Source of the DNA: JAVBNW01 sp031551255
Lineage (GTDB): Bacteria; Bacillota; Clostridia; Christensenellales; UBA1750
NCBI GenBank assembly: GCA_031551255.1
Contig: JAVBNW010000111.1
Location: 1-12,718, forward strand
Length of the DNA stretch: 12,718 nt
Reading direction: 5' to 3'
Below the pieces are notes generated by a model, which had not been told where the DNA came from, made no database searches, and saw only the letters and a list, made by a program, of their open reading frames with translations. Numbering within the stretch: the first letter of the stretch is position 1; each line of letters opens with the position of its first letter. This document shows, one piece after another, positions 1 through 6,686 of the stretch. The translations under genes were made by a program, and so were the position numbers.

Positions 1-43
1 GAAGAGGAGGCTTCACGTAGCGCCAGAACCCCACCATGCCGCA
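1..43 (+). repeat. Direct repeat, copy 1 (partner at 221-264)
   Basis: This stretch matches 221-264 with two substitutions and one inserted C in the second copy. Both copies begin GAAGAGGAGG, continue through TTCACGTAGCGCCAGAAC and end in ATGCCGCA. In the second copy the segment runs on into a full 15-bp hairpin. In this copy only the left arm and loop (up to CGCA at 40-43) are kept and the right arm is replaced by unrelated sequence, so it looks like a truncated or recombined unit. The window starts at position 1, so the repeat may extend further left. Confidence 0.8.
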
Positions 44-71
44 ACTCGTCGTCGCGGACTACGTATCGCTC

Positions 72-95
72 GCTTCCGTGCTGTGGCACGAAAGC
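72..95 (-). repeat. Hairpin 1: 10-bp stem, CACA loop on the minus strand
   Basis: The arms 72-81 and 86-95 pair, with one mismatch at 76/91. That mismatch is C/A if the plus strand is folded but a tolerated U-G pair if the minus strand is transcribed. Read on minus, the loop is CACA closed by GC on both sides. It is part of the cluster at 1-281. Confidence 0.65.
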
Positions 96-120
96 TCGTT
101 CACTCCGTCGCTCCTCCTCT

Positions 121-150
121 TCCATAAAAGCGCTGTGGCGCTTTTATGGA
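121..150 (-). repeat. Hairpin 2: perfect 13-bp stem, CACA loop on the minus strand
   Basis: The arms 121-133 and 138-150 are perfectly complementary. Read on minus, the loop is CACA closed by GC. The minus-strand flanks are TTCTTACTCC before and GGAAGAGGAGG after the stem. The same flanks occur, in the other orientation, around the hairpin at 193-222, whose stem sequence is different. No T-run follows on either strand, so it is not a standard intrinsic terminator. Confidence 0.8.
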
Positions 151-192
151 GTAAGAATGACGAAGAAGGTACGCGTCCTCCGTTCTTCTCAC

Positions 193-222
193 TCCCACAA
201 GATGCCTCAGCGTCTTGTGGGA
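193..222 (+). repeat. Hairpin 3: 13-bp stem, CTCA loop
   Basis: The arms 193-205 and 210-222 pair with a single T-G position (203/212). The loop CTCA is closed by GC on both sides. The flanks TTCTCACTCC and GGAAGAGGAGG match those of hairpin 2 read on the opposite strand. The stem itself (CACAAGA and its complement) is unrelated to the stem of hairpin 2 (ATAAAAG and its complement). Confidence 0.8.
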
Positions 223-264
223 AGAGGAGGTTTCACGTAGCGCCAGAACCCCCATCATGCCGCA
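221..264 (+). repeat. Direct repeat, copy 2 (partner at 1-43)
   Basis: This is the second copy of the repeat described at 1-43, offset by about 220 bp. It begins in the right arm of hairpin 3 and ends in the loop of hairpin 4, so each repeat unit spans the junction between two neighbouring hairpins. Confidence 0.8.
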
Positions 265-279
265 GCATGGTGGGGGTTC
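246..279 (+). repeat. Hairpin 4: 15-bp stem, CGCA loop
   Basis: The arms 246-260 and 265-279 pair with one T-G position (255/270). The loop CGCA is closed by GC. The hairpin lies 24 bases past the stop codon of the aldolase gene (304) in that gene's direction of transcription. It could end or stabilise that mRNA, but no run of T follows on the minus strand, so I do not call it a Rho-independent terminator. Confidence 0.8.
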
Positions 280-303
280 AAAGCGTAGTGCAAACCGACG
301 AGT

Positions 304-1173
304 CTAAGCTTTTTGGGCGCTTGACAGTTCGACGGAAATTTTCGCTTCTACCGTGCGGGCGACAGCCTCCTGTGCCAGGGTAAGCTGCGTGGCGCTGCGA
401 AGAGAAAACTCTTGTTGCGTGAGCGGATCTGCTTCGCAAAGCGCCGCCAACATGGCCAGTTCCAAATCCGTGGCGATGTTCATCTTGCTGACTAGGCCGT
501 AGGTCTTGCGCACCTCGTCAAGGGGAAGGCCGGATCCGCCGTGCATGACGAGATGGGTATCGGTCAGCAAGCGAATATCGCGAAGGATGTCGACCCTGAG
601 CTTGGGTGTTTTGTTGCGATAAACGCCATGAACCGTACCGATGGAGACTGCCAGATAGTCTACGCCGGTCAAACGGCAGAATTCTTCGGCTTCGGCGGGC
701 ACGGTATATAGTTCGTCGGCATTTTCGGTTTCTTGTTGGTTGCTCGCCTCTATGCGCCCTAGCTCGCCCTCGACAAAAACGCCGCGCGCATGTGCATATT
801 CGATGATTTCCACCGTCTGCGCAACGTTTTGAGCAAACGGTTTTAACGACGCGTCGATCATCACCGAGCGAAAGCCCGCTTCGATGGACCGCCTGATGAG
901 GGCCGTATCGGTGGTATGATCAAGATGCAATACCACGGGCACGTCGATTGCATGATCCTTCATTTCCCTCTCAAAAGCCTGCGCGAATTGCTCCACCGCG
1001 ATGCCCTTGCGCTCCAGCTCCATTTGGGATATCTGCAAAAATAACGGCGAGCGCTTTCTTTGCCCCGCGAGCAACACGGGTTTGATCATATCTACATATC
1101 GCGGAGAAAAGGAGCCCACCAAGTAGCCGTGTTCTCGCGCATCGGACAGGATGGCAAGTGGGCTGATTGTCAT
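304..1173 (-). CDS. Class II ketose-bisphosphate aldolase (FBA/GatY-KbaY family)
   Basis: This is a zinc-dependent cytoplasmic aldolase of 289 residues. It reversibly cleaves a ketose 1,6-bisphosphate to dihydroxyacetone phosphate and an aldehyde phosphate. Motifs are in the family order: HLDH at 83-86 gives catalytic Asp85 and zinc ligand His86; GELGRIEA at 136-143 gives Glu137; GTVHGVY gives His182; VMHGGSG gives His211 and the phosphate-binding glycines; NIAT at 232-235 is the second phosphate-binding element. I chose ATG 1173 because AGAAGG lies 7 bases upstream, whereas it would be only 1 base from the alternative ATG at 1179. It follows the DeoR gene by 36 bases and is the last gene of the leftward unit. 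Sequence alone does not separate fructose- from tagatose-bisphosphate specificity, or from a less usual substrate. In context it could process or supply dihydroxyacetone phosphate. Confidence 0.9.
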   Translation of the reverse strand: MTISPLAILSDAREHGYLVGSFSPRYVDMIKPVLLAGQRKRSPLFLQISQMELERKGIAVEQFAQAFEREMKDHAIDVPVVLHLDHTTDTALIRRSIEAGFRSVMIDASLKPFAQNVAQTVEIIEYAHARGVFVEGELGRIEASNQQETENADELYTVPAEAEEFCRLTGVDYLAVSIGTVHGVYRNKTPKLRVDILRDIRLLTDTHLVMHGGSGLPLDEVRKTYGLVSKMNIATDLELAMLAALCEADPLTQQEFSLRSATQLTLAQEAVARTVEAKISVELSSAQKA

Positions 1174-1209
1174 ATGCATGCCTTCTTTCTCGCGTCGTCG
1201 ATTGGGAAC

Positions 1210-1980
1210 CTACACAAGTGACATCTTCACATTCGTGCCCTGCTGGATCTCCTTAAGAATCCCCCGGTCGACCTCGCGGCCCGTGATGATCTCATCGATA
1301 TCGTCAAAGGATGCGAAGTTGCCCAGGCCGCGTTTATTAAACTTCGTATGGTCGGCAAGCACTACGACTTTGTCGGAGGCCTTGATCATCGCGCGCTTGT
1401 TCGGGGCCTCATAAATATCCCAACAGCACAGGCCCGTGGGGTAGGTGATGCCCGAACAGCCGATGAAGCCGATGTCCACAAAGATGTTTTCTAGACTTGA
1501 ACGCCCATGTGCATCGATGAAGCACATGCTCTTGCGCAGTAGGTAGCCGCCCATAAGGTACAGATTCCAGTTGGGCATTTCCGAGCAGATAAGAGCGATA
1601 TCCAGGTTGTTCGTAAGAACCGTCAAACGATTGAAGGTACGCAGTTTTTCGGCGAGGATGCGCGTGGTCGAACCGGAATCGAGCAATACGACGCTGTCCT
1701 CGCGCACCATGGCGGCTGCGGCATCGGCGATGAGGAGCTTTTCCTGCGCATCCTGCTCGACGCGCTGGCGAGAGGACGGATATTTTACGTTTTCCATATC
1801 GTCCGCAAGGATGGCGCCCCCGTAATTCTTTGTCGCAATCCCTTCTTTTTCCAGCTTACCCAGATCGCGCCTGACCGTCTCCTCGGAAACCTTGAATTCT
1901 TTCGCCAAATCCACGACGCTGACGCTTCCATTTTCCACCAGCTTTTGTTTGATGGCGTTGATTCTCATGCTCGGTAGCAT
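1210..1980 (-). CDS. DeoR-family transcriptional regulator
   Basis: This is a cytoplasmic DNA-binding regulator of 256 residues, the usual DeoR length. Residues 1-57 form the winged helix-turn-helix, with SVVDLAKEF and SEETVRRDL as the two helices. Residues of about 80-240 form the DeoRC sugar-phosphate sensor, with DSGSTT at 101-106, LTNN at 122-125, GG at 144-145 and the end motif LADHTKF at 208-214. Members of this family usually sense a phosphorylated intermediate and repress their own locus. ATG 1980 is preferred because GGAGGAG stands just upstream and DeoR proteins normally begin right before this helix. An in-frame ATG at 2028 with a weaker GGGAG site would add 16 residues. It sits between the aldolase-kinase and the terminal aldolase, so it is likely co-transcribed. 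The most obvious place for it to act is the control region 8569-8793, which I infer. Confidence 0.9.
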   Translation of the reverse strand: MLPSMRINAIKQKLVENGSVSVVDLAKEFKVSEETVRRDLGKLEKEGIATKNYGGAILADDMENVKYPSSRQRVEQDAQEKLLIADAAAAMVREDSVVLLDSGSTTRILAEKLRTFNRLTVLTNNLDIALICSEMPNWNLYLMGGYLLRKSMCFIDAHGRSSLENIFVDIGFIGCSGITYPTGLCCWDIYEAPNKRAMIKASDKVVVLADHTKFNKRGLGNFASFDDIDEIITGREVDRGILKEIQQGTNVKMSLV

Positions 1981-2060
1981 CGTTCTCCTCCGTGCATCCA
2001 ACAGGATTTTCCCCCGTGCGTGTTCCATAGCAATTCTCCCAGTGTGATCATATAGGATTT

Positions 2061-4010
2061 CTACTGTTTTTGTATAGCGCTTTCCGCCTTCTCAAGGGCC
2101 AATAACGCTTTATTTAAAAAATCTTCGCCGCCAAAACTACCTGATTTTAACACAATAGGACGCGGAAAACCATCGATTGGATAGCATACGGGCACGCCGG
2201 GTTCGATTTCTTCTCCAATATCCATGCCGCGGATACCCATAGCCGTACAGAAGCTGCCGGACGTATCCCCACCCATCACCACGGTGCGCACCACTTCAAG
2301 ATGGCGATAGGTGGCGCGACAAAGGTTTGCCAGCTCCTGGGATACGAGCTTGGATGTTTGTGCGCCGCTCAGTCCCGCCTCGCTGCCCGCCGCCCGCACC
2401 GCCATTAGGTCGTCGGGCGAGGCGGCTGTATAGAGAATCACGTTCCGCCCGGCGCGCAGCAGCGTACAGGCTTCGTGTACAAGCTCGGATTGGCGCTTGC
2501 CCGCTTCTTTTCCAAAGAGCGCCGATGCGTTCAGCGCGAGCACCGGCATACCTGCGCTATGCAGGTAGTCGATTTGCATGCGCGTCTGCGGCGTGAGGCT
2601 GCCGGCGGCGATGAGCGTGCCGAAGGGGGAGGGCTTTGCGCTTTTCACAGGCCTCTTGTGCGCGCGGGAAGGCAGAAAGTAACGTGCGACATGTTCTGCG
2701 ATTGCCGAAGCGCCGCAAATGACGGGCTCGGAGTAGATCATGCTTGCGATGAAGCGCAAGTCGTCTTCCTGCTGAACATCGAAAATCAGGTAGCCGCCTT
2801 CGCTGCGGGCCGCCTTGATGAGATGCGCGACGTGGCTGTGCCCCCGCCGCATATCGTTAAGGGTAACGTTGTGCGTTTTCCTTGGGCTCTGGCGACGGAT
2901 GATCTCGCCAAGATCGGATGTCGTCGCCGGATGCAAAGGGTCGTCCTTAAACGGCGATAGCTCCAGCCTTTGCCCATATACGTAGTGCATGCCCTCGACG
3001 GTCGTCCGGCCATTTTGCGGAAACCCCAGCACGACCGGCGCGAAATCTTCGCCCAGCGCATCTAAAATTCCGTCGAACTGAGCACCGATATTGCCTCGAA
3101 ATACCGAACACGTTTTGGCAAAGAACTGCGTGGCGCCCATGCTGCTAAGTTGCTCCGCCGCCTGGTATGCGCGGCGGTAGGCTTCTTCGCAGCCCTGGAT
3201 ACGCCCGTCGGTATCCAAGATTATCGCATCGTTGGCGCAAAGAGAGGCCGCATCCCATGGATAGCTGTAAAGGGTGGCGCCGAGCCCGCCCTGAACAAGC
3301 TTTGCGCCGATGTCGTTTGAGCCGGTTACGTCGTCGGCGATCACGCCGAAGTGCGCCGCCGCCTTGCGCTCGTCGCCGTGTTTTCGATAGTTGTCAAGCG
3401 TTAGGAACGCCTCGCGCATGTCCGGAGGAACGGCGCGCAGCGCAAGGCCTGCGCTGTCCGCTGCCAAGCGCATGTGGCACGCGTTTTCCAGGCATTCCAA
3501 TGTTTCAAAGGCCTCCGAGGTATCCCGACCTACGATCAGCACGCCATGGTTGCACAGCAGCAGCACGTCGTGATGCGGAATAGCCCGTTCCACCGCTGCG
3601 AACAATTCTTCGGAGCCGGGGTGGTAGTACGGCAGCGCGGCCAGACGATCCAGGCAGAACATAGCCTCTACAAACAGCGCATCGTCCACCGCCACATCCG
3701 TCATGCCCAGCAATGTCGAATAAAAAGGCGATGCGTGCAGCACGCAGCCGGCTGCGGGGCGCTCACGGTACGCGGCGGCGTGCAGCGGCGCTTCCTTGGA
3801 GGGCCGCCGTACGCCGGATGGAAAGCCGCCTTGCACGGGCACGGCGACAAGATCGTCCCGCGTCAGGCGCCCCAGAGATGCGCCGGAAGCGGTGATGAGC
3901 ATTTCGTCGGGGGAAAGGCGCACGCTCAGGTTGCCCGAACTGCCCCAGCTCATCGCGCGGTCCGCGATCTGCTTGCCCAGGGCGATCAGCGCATTGTAGG
4001 CGTCGTGCAT
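2061..4010 (-). CDS. Fusion: class II aldolase/decarboxylase (OtnC-like) + four-carbon acid sugar kinase (OtnK/DUF1537-like)
   Basis: This is a 649-residue cytoplasmic protein made of two enzymes that are often separate. Residues of about 1-205 are a class II aldolase/adducin domain, with SSGNLSVR at 24-31, PSKEAPLH with Glu73, LHAS with His92, and NHG with His155. These numbers match those of L-fuculose-phosphate aldolase, but the third zinc ligand (His94 there) is Ser94 here. Residues of about 218-649 are a four-carbon acid sugar kinase: substrate-domain motif IADDVTGSND at 224-233, and nucleotide-domain motifs GGDTSG at 580-585 and KSGSFGGED at 622-630. In the known route the kinase phosphorylates 3-oxo-tetronate and the aldolase-type partner decarboxylates it to dihydroxyacetone phosphate. 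ATG 4010 has AGGAGGAGG 7 bases upstream; a longer frame reaching 4151 only adds residues encoded inside the upstream gene. The start overlaps the upstream gene by 25 bases, suggesting coupled translation. The true substrate is not known. Confidence 0.88.
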   Translation of the reverse strand: MHDAYNALIALGKQIADRAMSWGSSGNLSVRLSPDEMLITASGASLGRLTRDDLVAVPVQGGFPSGVRRPSKEAPLHAAAYRERPAAGCVLHASPFYSTLLGMTDVAVDDALFVEAMFCLDRLAALPYYHPGSEELFAAVERAIPHHDVLLLCNHGVLIVGRDTSEAFETLECLENACHMRLAADSAGLALRAVPPDMREAFLTLDNYRKHGDERKAAAHFGVIADDVTGSNDIGAKLVQGGLGATLYSYPWDAASLCANDAIILDTDGRIQGCEEAYRRAYQAAEQLSSMGATQFFAKTCSVFRGNIGAQFDGILDALGEDFAPVVLGFPQNGRTTVEGMHYVYGQRLELSPFKDDPLHPATTSDLGEIIRRQSPRKTHNVTLNDMRRGHSHVAHLIKAARSEGGYLIFDVQQEDDLRFIASMIYSEPVICGASAIAEHVARYFLPSRAHKRPVKSAKPSPFGTLIAAGSLTPQTRMQIDYLHSAGMPVLALNASALFGKEAGKRQSELVHEACTLLRAGRNVILYTAASPDDLMAVRAAGSEAGLSGAQTSKLVSQELANLCRATYRHLEVVRTVVMGGDTSGSFCTAMGIRGMDIGEEIEPGVPVCYPIDGFPRPIVLKSGSFGGEDFLNKALLALEKAESAIQKQ

Positions 4011-4663
4011 TGCGAGTCCTCCTCCTGGTGAAACGATTCGGCGACCGCCATAATCCCCAGGCGCGGGCTGGTCAGCACCCGTTCGCGTTCGGCGTCCGAA
4101 AGGCCGCCAAGCGCCCCGGCCATGGAAGCCTGTGCCAATACTACTGTGCAATCTGTGGCCAACGCCTCGCCTACGCCCTCTAGGATCGCCGCTTCGTATT
4201 GCGCGCGGTTTCCGGCCTGTAAATGCGCAAACGCTCCGGAGAGCAACGTGTGTCTGACGGGCGAGGCCGCATAGCGCTTGATGAGCTCAAGCGATGGCCC
4301 GAGCGTCGTTGCCGCCGTCGCGAACAACCGGATGGGCTTGCCGCGCGCGGCTGCCTCGCGAGCCATGGGCTCGTCGATGCGCAAAATGGTAAGATCAATC
4401 TTCTCTTTCGCCCATTGGGCGAAGCCGCCGATGGAAGAACATGCCAGCAGCAGCCTTTGGGCGCCGGCCAGACGCGCGGCCCGGGCATAGAGCAGCAGGC
4501 GCTCAAAAACGGCTCCGAGGCTATCCGGCTCGCTCGAAAGCTGGCCCAACACGGCGTCGTCGAGCATGTTCATGACGGCGGTATCGGGCAACAGCTCTTC
4601 GCACAGCGCCTTAAGCGACGGAATGGTGGCCGGCGTGGTGTGCAAAATGGCCAGCTTGTGCAT
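3986..4663 (-). CDS. Asp/Glu racemase-superfamily protein (exact function unknown)
   Basis: This is a cytoplasmic protein of 225 residues. The opening LAILHTTPATI, the DD pair at 35-36, the CSS motif at 75-77 and the late VVLAQASMA segment are typical of a subgroup of the Asp/Glu/hydantoin racemase superfamily that I associate with four-carbon acid sugar kinase genes. Cys75 sits where the first catalytic cysteine of racemases lies. The second catalytic cysteine position appears to be Ser in AQASM, so a classical two-cysteine racemisation is doubtful, and a one-cysteine isomerase, epimerase or lyase is more likely. ATG 4663 has GGGAGG 7 bases upstream; a longer frame to 4765 is less likely. 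Its end overlaps the start of the aldolase-kinase gene by 25 bases, which ties the two functions together. Confidence 0.75.
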   Translation of the reverse strand: MHKLAILHTTPATIPSLKALCEELLPDTAVMNMLDDAVLGQLSSEPDSLGAVFERLLLYARAARLAGAQRLLLACSSIGGFAQWAKEKIDLTILRIDEPMAREAAARGKPIRLFATAATTLGPSLELIKRYAASPVRHTLLSGAFAHLQAGNRAQYEAAILEGVGEALATDCTVVLAQASMAGALGGLSDAERERVLTSPRLGIMAVAESFHQEEDSQCTTPTMR

Positions 4664-4870
4664 CGTAATACCTCCCTGGTGTTCTAACGGGTTAGGATGC
4701 AGGGCTCGCCGAGAGGCTTTTCCCCCGCGCTTCGGCTCCTCAATCCACCGAAAAGCCTGCCGCAATCCGCATCGCGGCGCCTTTAGGGACAGGCCCTATG
4801 GCGGATCGCGAACCGGGGAAGGGAGGGAGGGCGGCCGTTCCCGGTCCGCCTCCCGCCCGCTCGCCTTGCT
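4664..4870 (-). other. Intercistronic gap with hairpins behind the binding-protein gene
   Basis: This 207-base gap separates the binding-protein gene from the next gene, in an operon where the other gaps are 16 to 80 bases or overlaps. Two structures stand out on the transcribed strand. A GC-rich near-hairpin lies about 15-45 bases past the stop (GGGAGG-CGG pairing with CCG-CCCTCCC, with a bulge). A 9-bp inverted repeat has arms at 4714-4722 and 4750-4758. Neither is followed by a T-run. Such structures often protect the mRNA of an abundant binding protein or reduce read-through into the enzyme genes, and I infer one of these roles. Confidence 0.4.
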
Positions 4871-6637
4871 TTAGCGGCTCTTGAATTCGTCGTAGTACGT
4901 CTGTCGAACGGACAGGGCCTCGCTCAGCCCGATGTTCTCCAGATTCTTGAGGTACTCGTCCCACTCTTCGTCGATGCCCCCGGATGTAATCCACTTGGCG
5001 CACATCTCGTTGACGTAGTTCTTGTACTGCGTTTCGATGGTGTTGAGCCGGACGGAATCCTCGACGCTGAAGTACAGCGGCGGATAGTACTCGCTGGGGT
5101 AGTAGGGGAAGTACATCTCTTTGAGGATGCCTACGCGGTACAGCGCGTTAAAGTCCCAGGCGCAGAAGGTGTCGTAGTATTCGTTCAGGCACGCGGCCGG
5201 GCCCTTGGTGCGGTTGTAATCGCGCCACTCGGAAAAGTTGTAGTCTTTCGGCACGATGGTAGTGTCGGCGGCCCACTGGTTGTTCGCGTCCAGGTTTTGA
5301 ATGATGCCGAAGGGGCCCCAGTTGGTTTCCACGGAGATATACTCGTTAAAGCATGCGTCCGCAAAGCGCGCCACCAGTTCGGGCTCCTTGGCGAACTTGG
5401 TCATGACGAAGGCGTTCTTGATGCATTCCATGTTGTTTTGCCGCGACCACATCATCTGTCCGTCGGGGCCCTTCAGCGGCGGTACCGCCACGTAGGTGTC
5501 GGCGTTTTCCTTCGACATGAAGGCCGATGCGCGCCAGCAGAGGAACGCGCCGTAGATGCCGCCGTCCTGGTTCGCGCGAGCGTTGAAGGCCGCGCTGTCC
5601 TGCGTGAAGGATTCCGGGTCGATCAGGCCTTCGGCATACAGGCTGTGCATCCACTTGATCGCCTCTTTGTAGTTCTCGGTGTTGGCGGTGGAGAGCACCT
5701 TGCCGTCGCTGACTTCAAAGTGATCCTTGTTGTCGCGCGCGCCGAACGCGCCGAATAGATAGAAGAACGCCTTTTGCCGGTCGCTGTCGCCGACTTCGGA
5801 TTGGCTGGTCAGCGGTATCTCGTCGTTCTTGTCGCCGTTGCCGTTGGCGTCTTCATTCTTGAACGCCCTGAGCACGGTTTCGTATTCAGTGATGGTCGTA
5901 GGCACTTCCAGGCCCAAATTCTTGAGCCACGTGCCGTTGATGAAGTGCACCGAAAATACCGAAGTGTTGCCGTCCTGCTGCTCGATGTAGGGCAGGGTGT
6001 AAAGGTTGCCGTCCTTCGTCATGCACACTTCGAACTGCTCTTTGCACTTTTCCATAATGCCGGCCAGCGTGGGCATCACGTCGATGTAGGGCATGAAGTC
6101 TAAAAACGTTCCATTGGCGCCGTAGGTGACGATGTCGTTGTCGGTGAACATGTTTACGCCCCAGAAGCAGTCGGGCAGAGTTTCGCCCGATGCCAGCATC
6201 AGGTTTAGCTGCTCGGTTTTCGAAGTTGCGGGGATCTCCACGCATTCGATATCGATGTTGGCAAGCGCGCCGAGCTTGCGGAACATGCTCATTTCGCTCA
6301 TCGTGCCGTTGACCGCCCCGCGCAAGACGCCTACGGTCATCTTACTCCGCTCTTTCGTGATAGGGAAGAGGCCCTTGGGGTATAGTTCGACATAACTGTT
6401 AAAATCCAGCTCCGCGACATTGGCGGCCAAGATGGCGTCGCGCTCGTCCTGGGTCATATCGTATTTCGATCCTCCCGCGGCCACCGGCGCGCTCGGCGCG
6501 GCGGCGCCGGATGTTGTGTTGGCAGCCGCGTCCGTGGTCTGCGCGGCACCGGTTTGCGAGCCCCCGCCCGTACAGCCGGCCAACAAGGTGAGAATCAACA
6601 ATACGACCGACACTTGATACAGCCCACGTTTTCTCAC
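4871..6637 (-). CDS. ABC transporter sugar-binding lipoprotein (LplA-like)
   Basis: This is a 588-residue extracellular substrate-binding protein anchored in the membrane by lipid. Residues 1-21 are a signal peptide (MRKRG, then a hydrophobic stretch), ending in the lipobox LLAGC with Cys22 as the lipidated residue. A low-complexity Gly/Ala/Thr/Ser linker follows to about residue 57. The length and the ending (EEWDEYLKNLENIGL followed by a short tail) match the large Lpl-type oligosaccharide-binding proteins. The start is GTG at 6637, with GGGAGG 7 bases upstream. It follows the two permease genes by 49 bases and is the receptor for that importer. The ligand cannot be read from sequence. The neighbouring intracellular GH32-type enzymes suggest a fructose-containing or related glycoside. 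Confidence 0.92.
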   Translation of the reverse strand: MRKRGLYQVSVVLLILTLLAGCTGGGSQTGAAQTTDAAANTTSGAAAPSAPVAAGGSKYDMTQDERDAILAANVAELDFNSYVELYPKGLFPITKERSKMTVGVLRGAVNGTMSEMSMFRKLGALANIDIECVEIPATSKTEQLNLMLASGETLPDCFWGVNMFTDNDIVTYGANGTFLDFMPYIDVMPTLAGIMEKCKEQFEVCMTKDGNLYTLPYIEQQDGNTSVFSVHFINGTWLKNLGLEVPTTITEYETVLRAFKNEDANGNGDKNDEIPLTSQSEVGDSDRQKAFFYLFGAFGARDNKDHFEVSDGKVLSTANTENYKEAIKWMHSLYAEGLIDPESFTQDSAAFNARANQDGGIYGAFLCWRASAFMSKENADTYVAVPPLKGPDGQMMWSRQNNMECIKNAFVMTKFAKEPELVARFADACFNEYISVETNWGPFGIIQNLDANNQWAADTTIVPKDYNFSEWRDYNRTKGPAACLNEYYDTFCAWDFNALYRVGILKEMYFPYYPSEYYPPLYFSVEDSVRLNTIETQYKNYVNEMCAKWITSGGIDEEWDEYLKNLENIGLSEALSVRQTYYDEFKSR

Positions 6638-6686
6638 TACGATACCTCCCTTTTTTATCCCTCAAGGCGCTTGGCGCGCCCGTTGG

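Noticed and set aside
72..279. The hairpin cluster as a CRISPR array
   Set aside because: There are no regularly spaced identical repeats with unique spacers; units are inverted relative to each other and the stems differ, and no cas gene is present.
36..383. Plus-strand frame across the left-edge repeats
   Set aside because: It is built from hairpin repeat sequence and then runs antisense through the end of the aldolase gene; there is no family match or ribosome binding site.
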